A program made the translations under genes and the position numbers. A DNA stretch of 64,000 nucleotides from positions 1 through 64,000 of the forward strand of contig CAWFGX010000001.1 of assembly GCA_963815375.1 (NCBI GenBank). Reading direction: 5' to 3'. Origin of the DNA: JASHPR01 sp963815375. GTDB lineage: Bacteria; Actinomycetota; Actinomycetes; Streptosporangiales; Streptosporangiaceae. Under the pieces are notes generated by a model. That model was given only the letters and a program-made list of their open reading frames with translations, had not been told where the DNA came from and made no database searches. Of the stretch, positions 1 to 8,195 are shown in pieces (the first letter of the stretch is position 1; each line of letters begins with the position of its first letter).

Positions 1-19
1 TGACCTGCTACTTCATCGT

Positions 20-68
20 AGCCCCGACGGGATTTGAACCCGTGCTACCGCCTTGAGAGAGCGGTGCC
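20..68 (-). tRNA. tRNA-Glu(CTC), 3' half only
   Basis: Read on the minus strand this gives an anticodon arm with a 7-base loop carrying CTC, a short variable loop, a perfect 5-bp T arm with a TTCAAAT loop, and a 3' acceptor strand. The arrangement matches actinobacterial tRNA-Glu from the anticodon stem to the discriminator base. No D arm and no complementary 5' acceptor strand follow, so this is a half gene. A 3' tRNA half is what an integrative element carries or leaves as an attachment site. It could also be ordinary tRNA decay. Confidence 0.6.
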
Positions 69-200
69 ATGTCACTTACGCCCGTTCGGATCACTGCAGT
101 GGCGCAGAGTGCCGGGAAATGTCGGAATCTCCCCGGCAGGGCCCCCGCGTGAACGGTGGTTCATGGGTTGCAAGCCCGACTGTCTTGCTGATGGTTTTCA

Positions 201-1027
201 TCAGAGGATTTTGATGGGTCCTCCGACGATTGAGTCGCGACATAGCAAGCAGTCGTTGTCGGGGCAGTGGGTGATGCGCTGGTCTTCGGTGATGGCGATG
301 GTCGCGGCGGCGAGGGTTTTTCTTGCGGGATAGGCCTGCCATCGCGAACCCCCAACGACGGCGGTATGGGCATAGGGGTGCAAGGCCGGCTCGAGCCGCG
401 GGAATCCTTCGGAGCAGGATCCGACTTCGAAGGTGGATACTCGGCCGTCGGCACCTTGTGCCCAGCGCAGGAACAGACGGCGCCCCGACTGCTGTTCGGC
501 CAGGTGGAGCGCTGTCATCCGGTTGAGCCCCACTCCTATGAGGAGGATCAGACCCGAGCGGGCGGCCAGTTCCCGGATCGGGCCATAGACGTCGGTGGGG
601 CTCTGCGTCGCGATCAGTTCGTCCGCCAGCGGTCCGAGCGCGGCAAACGAATTGAGCGGATGCTCGCCGCGTACGGCGCCAGCACGGCTGATCAGGGCCG
701 CTGGAAACACTCCGAGACCGGGATTGACGAGCCCACAGTCCACGGCGTAGGTGCCGCCATTCGGCAGAGGCGGCACCGGCGGGAGCGTGGTGTAGTCGAT
801 ACCGTTGCGCGCGGCCGCGAGGTGGCCGGGGGGGCCAGACCGAACTGGGGCTCGGTGAAGGCTGGTACCAACACTGTGCGGTCGCGTGTTAGCAGCACGT
901 CGAGCAGGGTGTCGGCTCCTCCTTCGATGGGGCCGCCAAATGAGCGCAGTGAAGCATGCAGCATGAGTGGGCGGCCTGGAGGTGCCAGTTCGTCGGCTGC
1001 GCTGGCGAGGTCATGGGCCAGGATCAT
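201..1027 (-). pseudogene. AAC(3)-family N-acetyltransferase, frameshifted
   Basis: Two adjacent reading frames join into one protein of the aminoglycoside 3-N-acetyltransferase family, which transfers acetyl from acetyl-CoA to an antibiotic amine. The N-terminal frame (from 1027, GAGGAG ribosome site 7-8 bases upstream) has the motif LHASLRSFG and a GGADTLLD stretch. The C-terminal frame (to 201) has HPLNSFAALG and LLIGVGLNRMTALHLAE, both family signatures. The frames meet at a run of seven C (828-834), where one inserted or lost base restores continuity (GLAPP to GHLAAARNGIDYTTLPP). The gene is therefore broken, slippage-controlled or mis-sequenced. The substrate cannot be inferred; many members act on non-clinical amines. 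Confidence 0.75.
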
Positions 1028-1065
1028 CGTGACTCTCCTCGATGAGGATGGCGGGGCTGGGAGGC

Positions 1066-3447
1066 TTAGGCGAGGTGATGGGCGTCGAGAATCCGGCCGC
1101 AGCGGAGTTCTTTCAGCGCCTCCTGGGTGGCCAGAGTCTCTGGGTGATCTTCACCCAGGATTCGGCGGCGATGGTTCAGAACGTTCGAGTACCGGGACTC
1201 CGCTTCTGAGATTCGGCCCCTGCGCGCCGCGACCCAGGCGAGCTCGTGGCGAGTGAGGATCGTGGCGGGGTGATCTTTGGTGAGGATCTGCCGACGCAGG
1301 ACGAAGAGCTTGCGGTAGGCAGCTTCGGCCCTCCTCCACTTGCCTTGTCGCGCGGCGATCCAGGCAAGTTCGTGCAGGGTGGTGAGGGTCCTCGGATGCT
1401 CGGGGCCAAGCACCCGGCGCCTGTCCGCGAGGACCGTGCGGAAGATCTCGCGGGCTTCGCCGAGCCGGTTCTGGCCCTGGTTTGCGATCACCCACGCGAG
1501 CTCGTGGCGTATCAACATGGTCTGGGGATGCTCAGGGTTCAGTATGCGGATGCAGTCATCGAGGGTCTCCCTGTAACCCTTTTCGGCCGTGACCCAGTCC
1601 TGCCGGCAGGCCGCGATCCAGGCGAGTTCGTGGCGGCTGTCGATAACCTCTTGATCCCGGGGCCCAAAGACCCGCAGCCGGATCTCGAAGACATTCCGGT
1701 ACACATCTTCGGCCTGATCCAAGTCGCCGCGCACGGCGAAAGCCCAGGCCATTTCGTGTCGCACACGCAGCAGCGCACGGTGCTCGTTACCCAGCGCGGC
1801 GCCGTGCGAGAGGGCGCGGTCACACAGGATGCTTCCCGCCTGGCTGGCCCCGCTGTGGTTGAGGGCGTTGGCCGTACGGGCAGCGATCTCCATGAGCAGA
1901 CTGAGATGCTCTTCATCTACTTGGCTGCATGCGGTCTCCAGCAGGCTCAGCAGATGAGGGCCGAGCTGCAGGTACTGGAGCCAGGCCTCCGGCTCGTCGA
2001 AGGGCAGCTTGTGCGCTGCGGCGGCGAGGAGTTCGATCGCGGCGTGCCGGATTCGGACTGAAGACGGACCAGAGTGGTCCAGGCTGGCCCGGCCAGCTTC
2101 GGTGATGGCCGCATGCAGGGCGATGCCACCCTCGGCGGGCTCAAAAATACCGACATCCTCCAGCTTGCGCAGCGCCTGGTCGGCTCCGCGCTGGACTGTC
2201 GCTGAGGTGTCGTCGAGGGCAGTGAGTAGGCCGGTGACGGAGTCGGCGTTGAGCAGGCTGCCCGGGATGGTTGCGGAGGCGTAGCAGCTGGCCAGCTGCA
2301 GCACCGGCCGTGTCTGAGGAATCCCCTGTTGCGCCAGGCCATCGAGCGACAGCTTCAAGGCGCGGGCTGTCAGCGTGCCCGTGGGCACGGCGACGTGAGG
2401 CTCACGCCCGTAGGGATCAGCCTCCGTATCCTCACCGAGCGCCCGCTCGTAGGACGCGAATGTGGCCCCTTGAGCAGCCCGTGAACCCAGATAGGTTCCC
2501 GCCAGACGCAAGCTCAGCGGATGCCCGGCCAGGCGTCGCGCCAGTGCTCTGGCCTGGTGCGCATCACCCGCCGACGGGGCCAGTTCGAGGAGCATCTGGG
2601 CGGCGTCGGCCTCCCGGAGGTTACCGATCGTCAGGAGGTGCGCTGCGCCCCACAGTCGCGGATCGGTCTCTCGGCTCGTCACCAGCGCCAGTCCGCGCGC
2701 AGATGAGCGCACCCAGCCCGTCAGATCCTGAACCCCAGCCGGAGAACCCCCGGCAGCCAGCACCCTGGGATCGTCGGCCTCGTCAAAGATGAGCAGCCAT
2801 CTGCGGCTGGCATTGTCGAGCAACCGCCAGAACCGGTCCGCGGCGTCTGCTTCGCCGCGCCTGATCGCTTCCACGTCACGCGCTTTGCCCAGATGCTGTC
2901 CTACCGCCGTCAGGTCCTGCGACAGCGTGACCGGATCGGCAGCCGAGATCCACCACACCTGGTCGCCCAGCACTCGGGCGTGCTCGGCCAGGGCTGCAGC
3001 CACCGTTGTCTTGCCTGTGCCCCCTGGTCCGGCAAGCACTGCGGGACCCTGCCGTGGACCGTGCATCAGCGCGAGGAGCGTCTCCAGCTCGCCGCAATCG
3101 AGAAGTTCGATGAATCCCTTGGGCTGCTGAGCCCCAGCCCTGCCTCTGAACCACGGGACCTTGACCTCCAGGCCTTCACCGGAGGTGTAACCCTCTGCCT
3201 GGTTGGACCGGTCATTGGGGCCGCCTTGATCCGGGACGTCCCGCTGGATTTGGAGCTCGCCTGGCCTGCCGCCCTGATCGCACGCCGCCTGGTCCATCGC
3301 GTGGCGGATTCTGGCCCTGATGTCGTCGTCGGTGACCTGGGTTCTGATCGTTTCCTCGATCAGGCCGAGGTAATCGGCGAAGACCTCACCCATCGACTCT
3401 TCCTGGGAGCCGTCCCGGGTAGGGGAGGTATTGTCATCGATGCTCAC
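1066..3447 (-). CDS. STAND NTPase (NB-ARC-like) with C-terminal TPR repeats
   Basis: This 793-residue protein has a P-loop GPGGTGKTT at about 140-148 and a Walker B strand WLLIFDEAD at about 217-225. An NB-ARC/AAA-like lid region follows, then at least five TPR-type repeats of about 42 residues between roughly 560 and 780, of the form RHELAW-AARxG-AE-YR-RRRILG-DHPxTL. STAND proteins are inducible switches in which the repeats sense a ligand or partner and the NTPase oligomerises; functions include transcription control and phage defence. The GTG start has AGGAGG 8 bases upstream and overlaps the end of the sigma-factor gene by 14 bases, so the two are translationally coupled. The effector or ligand is unknown. 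Confidence 0.85.
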   Translation of the reverse strand: MSIDDNTSPTRDGSQEESMGEVFADYLGLIEETIRTQVTDDDIRARIRHAMDQAACDQGGRPGELQIQRDVPDQGGPNDRSNQAEGYTSGEGLEVKVPWFRGRAGAQQPKGFIELLDCGELETLLALMHGPRQGPAVLAGPGGTGKTTVAAALAEHARVLGDQVWWISAADPVTLSQDLTAVGQHLGKARDVEAIRRGEADAADRFWRLLDNASRRWLLIFDEADDPRVLAAGGSPAGVQDLTGWVRSSARGLALVTSRETDPRLWGAAHLLTIGNLREADAAQMLLELAPSAGDAHQARALARRLAGHPLSLRLAGTYLGSRAAQGATFASYERALGEDTEADPYGREPHVAVPTGTLTARALKLSLDGLAQQGIPQTRPVLQLASCYASATIPGSLLNADSVTGLLTALDDTSATVQRGADQALRKLEDVGIFEPAEGGIALHAAITEAGRASLDHSGPSSVRIRHAAIELLAAAAHKLPFDEPEAWLQYLQLGPHLLSLLETACSQVDEEHLSLLMEIAARTANALNHSGASQAGSILCDRALSHGAALGNEHRALLRVRHEMAWAFAVRGDLDQAEDVYRNVFEIRLRVFGPRDQEVIDSRHELAWIAACRQDWVTAEKGYRETLDDCIRILNPEHPQTMLIRHELAWVIANQGQNRLGEAREIFRTVLADRRRVLGPEHPRTLTTLHELAWIAARQGKWRRAEAAYRKLFVLRRQILTKDHPATILTRHELAWVAARRGRISEAESRYSNVLNHRRRILGEDHPETLATQEALKELRCGRILDAHHLA

Positions 3448-4039
3448 TGGGCGTCCTCCTTCCGCGGGCTGGTGCCGGGCGCGTGGCCGGGCCGATCTGA
3501 TAGTCCTTGCCGAGGTTCGCTCTCAGTCGTTTCCTGGCGTGAGTCAGGTTCTGCCGGACAGCGTCGGGATTTTTGCCGAGGACATCGGCGATCTCCCTGG
3601 TACCGAAATCGGCGATAGCTAACTCGAAAATCGTGCGCTGGGTCGGCGGCAGCGTGCTGAGCATCTGCTGCACCCACTGCCAGTCCTCCCAGACGTTCGG
3701 GCCGTCATCGACGTAGCTGTCAGGTGCCACTGCCAGGTGACCCTCGAACTCCCGCCTGAACCGCACCCGCTGCTTCTTCTGCCTGTCGTAGTAGGTATGC
3801 AGTACGGCTTTGCGGACCCACGCCTTGGGATTGGTCGTCAACCTGACCCATGTGTTCTTCTTGAGCATGTCCCCGATAACATCGCCGATTGCGTCGTGGG
3901 CGTCCTCCTTGGTCGCGCCGACAGCCATTAACACCGTGAGGTAGTACCGGTAATGGTGATTCCAGAAGACCTCGAAATCGTCCTGAGGGTTTCGCCCGGG
4001 CGCGGGCACGGCCTGTTCAGCCGCTGCGTCTCGCTGCAC
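3434..4039 (-). CDS. ECF-type sigma-70 family RNA polymerase sigma factor
   Basis: A 201-residue protein with sigma region 2 (about 25-85, FWNHHYRYYLTVL through NPKAWVRKAVLHTYYDRQKK) and region 4 (about 130-180, LPPTQRTIFELAIADFGTREIADVLGKN, a helix-turn-helix). No region 3 is present, which fits an ECF factor that redirects RNA polymerase. The gene overlaps the STAND gene downstream by 14 bases and the membrane-protein gene upstream by 112 bases. A GTG start is used here; a second GTG eleven codons inside would shorten the overlap. No classical zinc anti-sigma factor is encoded beside it, so the membrane protein or the STAND protein may regulate it (inference). Confidence 0.85.
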   Translation of the reverse strand: MQRDAAAEQAVPAPGRNPQDDFEVFWNHHYRYYLTVLMAVGATKEDAHDAIGDVIGDMLKKNTWVRLTTNPKAWVRKAVLHTYYDRQKKQRVRFRREFEGHLAVAPDSYVDDGPNVWEDWQWVQQMLSTLPPTQRTIFELAIADFGTREIADVLGKNPDAVRQNLTHARKRLRANLGKDYQIGPATRPAPARGRRTPSEHR

Positions 4040-4440
4040 CGCTCTGCTGCCTCCGATCGGCCGAATGACATCGAGCCTCCTGTTCGTGCTTCAACCAGAT
4101 AGGCGGTTGAGGAGGCTTCATTGTGAAGACCATCTTCAAGATCTTCTACCGGTCCACCGGGCGGCGTGGCGACTGACTCCAGGGCGAGCGCCGCCATCAG
4201 CACAGAGACCGTCACAATGACCGTGACGATGACCGAGCGGGTCACCACGTACGAGTTGATGATCGCGGCCGCGATCGCGGTTACCACATTCCAGGCGCTC
4301 CCGGTGCCCTGGCCGTCCGCCCTGGGAGCTGGAGTGCACGCACCAGTCCTAGGCGCAGGGAGATTCTCGCCGGTCATGTCGGGAACGTTCCAGCCAACCA
4401 GCTCACCGGAGCTGGCGGGCTCGATCTCGTCAGAGTCCAC
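3928..4440 (-). CDS. Small membrane protein upstream of the sigma factor
   Basis: The 170-residue product starts at GTG with AAAGGA about 8 bases upstream. It has an acidic N-terminus, a hydrophobic span at about 48-90 (NVVTAIAAAIINSYVVTRSVIVTVIVTVSVLMAALAL) able to cross the membrane once or twice, and a C-terminal tail. The last 37 codons overlap the sigma gene in another frame. I do not recognise the family. Its place as first gene of a sigma/STAND operon suggests a membrane sensor or anchor (inference). The long overlap weakens confidence in the exact C-terminus. Confidence 0.5.
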   Translation of the reverse strand: MDSDEIEPASSGELVGWNVPDMTGENLPAPRTGACTPAPRADGQGTGSAWNVVTAIAAAIINSYVVTRSVIVTVIVTVSVLMAALALESVATPPGGPVEDLEDGLHNEASSTAYLVEARTGGSMSFGRSEAAERCSETQRLNRPCPRPGETLRTISRSSGITITGTTSRC

Positions 4441-4921
4441 GGCTAGGGTTCCTTTCGCGTGTCCGATGAAAGTCTTTTACTCCTAGGCGTATTCGACGAG
4501 CTTCTGGTGAAACTTGCAGCTCAGGGGAGTGCGGACATCTCCGTACCGAGCGCTCACGGCCAGGCCCGGCTCCCAGAAGTGCAGGTCGGTCATGTTCGCC
4601 GTATGTTCGCCGTCACCGACGCCTGTGGCTCGACCGGCGTCAGTCGCGCCAATCCCTTGGCACGTCCCCGGTAAGCGTTGACCCCGCCGACCTGCGCATG
4701 CCCCTGCTGCCTCGGCTGAGGCGATGCCAGGCACGCGGACTTCCTGACACGGTTGCTGGGTACCCGCGACTCAAACCGACTGCCGATCCGATGACGTTTC
4801 GTGCCGGGCTCTGGCGGAAGATCGTGCTGCGCCATCGGATCTCGCGGACGAACCATGGACAAGGATCAAAAGACCCAACCGCTGTAACCGACGATCAGGC
4901 CTCTGACCTGTGACTACTCGG
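4441..4921. other. No convincing gene
   Basis: Only short open frames with composition unlike neighbouring genes are present, and none has a recognisable motif. The stretch probably contains the promoter of the minus-strand membrane-protein/sigma/STAND operon next to 4440. The rest looks like decayed DNA between the operon and the tRNA remnants. Confidence 0.5.
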
Positions 4922-4970
4922 TAGCGGGGGCAGGATTGAAGCTACGACCTCTGGGTTATGAGCCCCAGCG
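4922..4970 (-). tRNA. Decayed initiator tRNA-fMet(CAT) remnant
   Basis: On the minus strand the sequence follows the 3' part of actinobacterial initiator tRNA: GCTCATAACCCAGAGGTCG, then a damaged T arm, then CCCCGCTA, including the A72 expected in initiators. It has one extra G in the anticodon arm, a T stem that no longer pairs well, and no proper D arm or 5' acceptor strand (4971-5000 only vaguely resembles them). It is a pseudo-tRNA. Another T-arm-like scrap may lie near 4994-5020. Confidence 0.5.
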
Positions 4971-5182
4971 GCATCCCGTTACCCGGGTCCTCGCTGGCCG
5001 GAATCCGAACCTGCGACCCGTTCAACCCGAGGCAACGTCAAGGCCGCTGGGCCTGTCAGTCAGGTCCAGTCCGTGATAGCCGCTGCCGCCAGTTGGCGTT
5101 CAACCTCACGGTCAGATGACGGTCAGATGATCTTGCAGCTGCGCTCGTGGCCCACGCCAGGCCCCACGACCTGCCGGTTTGG

Positions 5183-5256
5183 TCGGGATGCCGGGACTTG
5201 AACCCGGGGCCTCCTGCTCCCAAAGCAGGCGCGCTACCAAGCTGCGCCACATCCCG
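5183..5256 (-). tRNA. tRNA-Pro(TGG)
   Basis: A complete cloverleaf on the minus strand: acceptor arms CGGGATG/CATCCCG, a D arm with TGGCGCAGCTTGGTAGCGC, anticodon loop TTTGGGA with TGG at positions 34-36, and a T arm with GGTTCAAGT. It is 74 nt including the discriminator A, with no encoded CCA. It decodes CCA/CCN proline codons. Confidence 0.95.
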
Positions 5257-5412
5257 ATTGCCCAGCGGTAGCCTACCGTCTCACCGGGCTTGCCCGCCTT
5301 GATGATCATGCCACTGCGAGCATCCGGGACTACAGCGTGACCTGAAGTGGCCGCAGAGACGGTACGCTACCGGCGGGGCCTCTCCCCGGCTGATCAGTCT
5401 GGGAGGTGCCGC

Positions 5413-5486
5413 GCGGGCGTAGCTCAATGGCAGAGCCCCAGCCTTCCAAGCTGGTCATGAGGGTTCGATTCCCTTCGCCCGCTCCA
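5413..5486 (+). tRNA. tRNA-Gly(TCC), with encoded CCA
   Basis: A complete cloverleaf: acceptor GCGGGCG/CGCCCGC, D arm TAGCTCAATGGCAGAGC, anticodon stem CCAGC/GCTGG around the loop CTTCCAA (TCC), T arm with GGTTCGATTCCC, discriminator T and an encoded CCA at 5484-5486. An integrase remnant ends about 100 bases beyond it, so the 3' end of this tRNA is a plausible attachment site. Confidence 0.95.
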
Positions 5487-5557
5487 ACCCGAAACCCCAG
5501 CTCAGAGCCATGATCGAGATGTAGCCGACTGGCCATGAGTACCGGCCGAGGTCCCCG

Positions 5558-5580
5558 CGTGCCATTAGCGTGCCATTAGC
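5558..5580. repeat. Direct repeat next to the integrase remnant
   Basis: The 11-mer GCGTGCCATTA occurs twice back to back between tRNA-Gly and the integrase remnant. Short direct repeats here could be arm-type integrase binding sites or part of an attachment core. This is inferred from position only. Confidence 0.4.
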
Positions 5581-5585
5581 CGGTC

Positions 5586-5815
5586 TTACGCGGACCCCTC
5601 GCCGTCCCGAGCACGCGCGGACTTCACGTGCTCATCGATAGCGGCCGTGATGGCCAGATCCGCGCCGCGTCTCATGCAGATAGATCATCGCGGCCCGCTC
5701 GCTGTCGTGTCCCATGCGGGCCATGAGGTCTTTGAGCCCGGCTCCAGTCGAGGCGGCGAAGTGGTTGCCGGTATGCCGAAGATCGTGGAAATGCAGGTCT
5801 GGCGCGCCAATAGCC
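5586..5815 (-). pseudogene. Tyrosine recombinase (phage integrase) C-terminal remnant, frameshifted
   Basis: The minus strand encodes HFHDLRHTGNHFAASTGAGL, MGHDSERAAMIYLH, and then, after a frame change near 5645, ADLAITAAIDEHVKSARARDGEG ending at a TAA at 5586. The H-x-x-R box and the catalytic tyrosine (in IYLH) are those of actinobacterial site-specific integrases. The N-terminal arm-binding and core domains are missing upstream of about 5815, so this is an inactive remnant. It lies directly downstream of tRNA-Gly, the usual position for an integrase that used that tRNA as its site. Confidence 0.8.
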
Positions 5816-6259
5816 GCGGCGGCTGGGCAGTCGATACCGCTACGCCGCCGAAGCAGATGGCGGTGAGGAACGTGCCGATGGTCAGCCGGGATACGAGGTA
5901 GCTGTCGGCTCGTCGGGGGGTGGCGATGTCCGCAGCGGCAGCGTCTACCGGGCCGTGGCCGAGGGGTAGGTCCGCGAGCGGCGCGGCCAGTTCTTCCGCC
6001 GTGCGGGCGATTAGTGCCTGCGTGGATCACCCCGGCGTCGACTGGACCGTCGCGCTGACACCCGCAGCGGTCGCAGTGTTCTGCGTCATGCTGGTCATCG
6101 CCTTGCGCGTCCGCGCCCGCCGCGGTCGGCTCTCGGCCGGGCGGGGCCAGCCGGGACGGTGACCTGGGCCGCGCCCCTAGGCCAATGCCCGTAACGTGCC
6201 AGACCAGAACGAGGTTCTGCTCACACATATCTGGTGGCACCAAGGTGGCGGGACGGCAG
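5816..6259. other. Degenerate DNA, no intact gene
   Basis: No frame gives a convincing protein. The minus strand shows scraps in shifted frames, for example ADSYLVSRLTIGTFLTAICFGGVAV, a possible membrane segment around 5830-5910. They suggest one or more genes eroded by frameshifts. Confidence 0.4.
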
Positions 6260-6469
6260 GTGCACGGAAGCAAGATCTTCACCGTGATAGCGCTGGCCGG
6301 TGTCGGGCTATCCGTAACGGCCTGCGGCAGCAGTAACGCGACCGGCACCGAGACAATCACCGGTGTGGCGACCGGCGCTGCTGCGCTGGCAAACGCTCCG
6401 ACCATCCAGCTGAGGGTGCCCATGGCTGGTCGACGTGTGACGCGACCACCGCGACCGGGTGGCGCTTGA
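6260..6469 (+). pseudogene. Truncated lipoprotein (signal peptide and lipobox only)
   Basis: The frame starts at GTG 6260 and encodes a signal peptide with lipobox LSVTACGSS, then a Thr/Gly-rich segment. At about 6415 the similarity to a normal exported lipoprotein ends and the frame runs into sequence antisense to a sulfotransferase fragment. The product of about 69 residues is too short for a binding lipoprotein, so this is probably a 5' gene fragment left by a deletion or rearrangement. Confidence 0.5.
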
Positions 6470-6725
6470 TGTGGACGATGGTCGCCTCAGGGACGAGCTC
6501 CCAGAGGAAGTCCATGCACAGAAGGTTGAACGGTGTCTTCTCGCACCAGGTCGGCTTTCCCGCGTCGGCAGCTGCTCGATCGGTGACGGGGCAGACATGG
6601 CGTTCAGTTAAGTCTTGGCAGGCAAGGGTCAGCAAGCGCTTATCGGTCGTGTTGGCTTTGCAGCGGTGGATTTCGCTGGTGGTGGTCCGGGGCACCACGG
6701 CGGCGGTTTCCCCGTCGATGACCAC
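6357..6725 (-). pseudogene. Sulfotransferase family fragment
   Basis: The minus-strand frame contains KPTWCEKTPFNLLCMDFLW, VPEATIVHIKRHPVAVVASH and WAPSA. These are the central motifs of PAPS-dependent sulfotransferases: the EKTP motif and the RxPxxVxxS 3'-phosphate binding segment. The N-terminal P-loop-like 5'-phosphosulfate binding motif is absent and the C-terminal frame is nonsense. It is an internal fragment that collides with the lipoprotein fragment on the other strand. Confidence 0.65.
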
Positions 6726-6863
6726 CTGGAAGTGGTTGCTCTCGCAGATCTACTGGCTGGCAGCACGTGACCGAGCTGACCGGCATCCTGCGCCCGGACG
6801 GCCAGCATGACCGGCTAGCCGGCCGGGCTACGCTTACGGCACAGGCGGCCTTGGGGAGGCACA

Positions 6864-8150
6864 GTGGATCAGGAATCTACGCCACAGAAGAGCCAGGACC
6901 ACGAATTAAAGCCCGCCGACGAGGGGGCGGGGAGCGACGGCAGCGTTCCGTCCAACGTCCCAACTGTGGCAGGCGAGGCGCTGGGGAACTTCGGCTTTCC
7001 TGGCGCTCCCGGCGCACCGCCGGGTGCCGCGTGGCCCGGCGCGGCAGTGCCGCAGCGCAAGCGGCGCCGGGGCCTGCTCCTGGGCGTCGTCGCTGTGGTT
7101 GCCGCCGTGGTCGCCGGCGGCGTGACCGGCACTGTGCTGATCCTCAGCAAGGGTGAAACGCCTACTGCCATGGCGCAGCAGGCCGGATAGGCCATCGGCC
7201 GGGCGGCTGGAGTCACCCTTTCTGGCAGCTACAACCTGACTCCGGCCAGCCTGACCGTGACCAAGGCTGGCGCTGTCGTGGGTACCTTTTCGCCGCAGAT
7301 CCCAGATCAGCCGGTGACCCTTCTGACGATCAGCGGCCAGAGCTATGTCAAGGCGCCGGAAGCGTTCTGGAATCTGATTCCGGACACGGACCCGACGGCA
7401 GCCAAGGAGGCGAACGGCCGCTGGGCTAAGATCCCCCCCGGCAACGTCGCCAGCTTCGCCTCGTTCACGCCGAGCAAGATCGCGAGGGTGCTCGAACATG
7501 TGGGAAACCATCCAGACGTCGGGTATACCACGCTTGGCCATACGAAGGTGATCAAGCTCGAAGCTGACGCCAGCTTTTATTACGTCACGACGAGCGCGCC
7601 TAACCGCCTGCTGCGCATCGATTCGGATGGAGACGTCGGCCCGTCAACCCACTCGTTCGACATCATGCCGCTCACCGCGGCAACCATCGGCCCGGTGTTC
7701 ACGCTCTTCCACAGCGACGTTCAGGCGCTGCAAGACGCTCAGGACCCGACGGCCTACTTCACCAACGGGTCGCAGGTCAACACCGCCTCCAACTGTTCGG
7801 GCAGCAACACCTCGTGCACTGCCAGCGTGAATGTGACGGTTACCGATCCTGACTCCGGGGCGGTACTGGTGACGATGACCGTTGACTTCTCCGGGACCGA
7901 GAACGGCACCCCGTTCGGCTCCTGCTACGGCACGGCCCCGGCGAGTACCGACAACTCGACCACAGGTGTGGCCGTGGTGCCGACGTGCACTCTGAGCGGG
8001 CAGGCCTGGACGGGATGGATCGACTCCCAGGCGGCGTCCTCGACCGGGGTAGTGAACTACTGGGTGTCGGCGACGCTTGGGGTACAGGTGAACTCAGCCA
8101 GCGACGTTGCCGCCATGCAGAACGCGGTGGATCAGCAGCAGCGGGGCTGA
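6864..8150 (+). pseudogene. Membrane-anchored LppX/LprG-like extracellular protein with in-frame amber stop
   Basis: One frame runs from GTG 6864 (GGGGAGG ribosome site) to 8150 with a single TAG at 7188-7190. Before it are a Pro/Gly-rich cytoplasmic tail, the basic stretch QRKRRRG and a membrane span (LLLGVVAVVAAVVAGGVTGTVLIL). After it, in the same frame, comes AIGRAAGVTLSGSYNLTPASLTVTKAGAVVG and a 297-residue extracellular region (SGQSYVKAPEAFWNLIP, GRWAKIPPG) resembling LppX/LprG-like lipid-binding folds. The continuity shows one protein of about 428 residues, most simply explained by CAG (Gln) mutated to TAG. Translation could otherwise need readthrough. The C-terminal part has no good independent start. 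Confidence 0.65.
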
Positions 8151-8195
8151 CGCCGGCCAAGAGTGGGACGGACTATTCCGCGCCTCATTGGCGCC

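Noticed and set aside
267..1256. 329-codon plus-strand frame
   Set aside because: Antisense to the AAC(3) pseudogene and the end of the STAND gene.
5056..5250. Short minus-strand proteins over the tRNA-Pro gene
   Set aside because: They are translations of the tRNA sequence itself.
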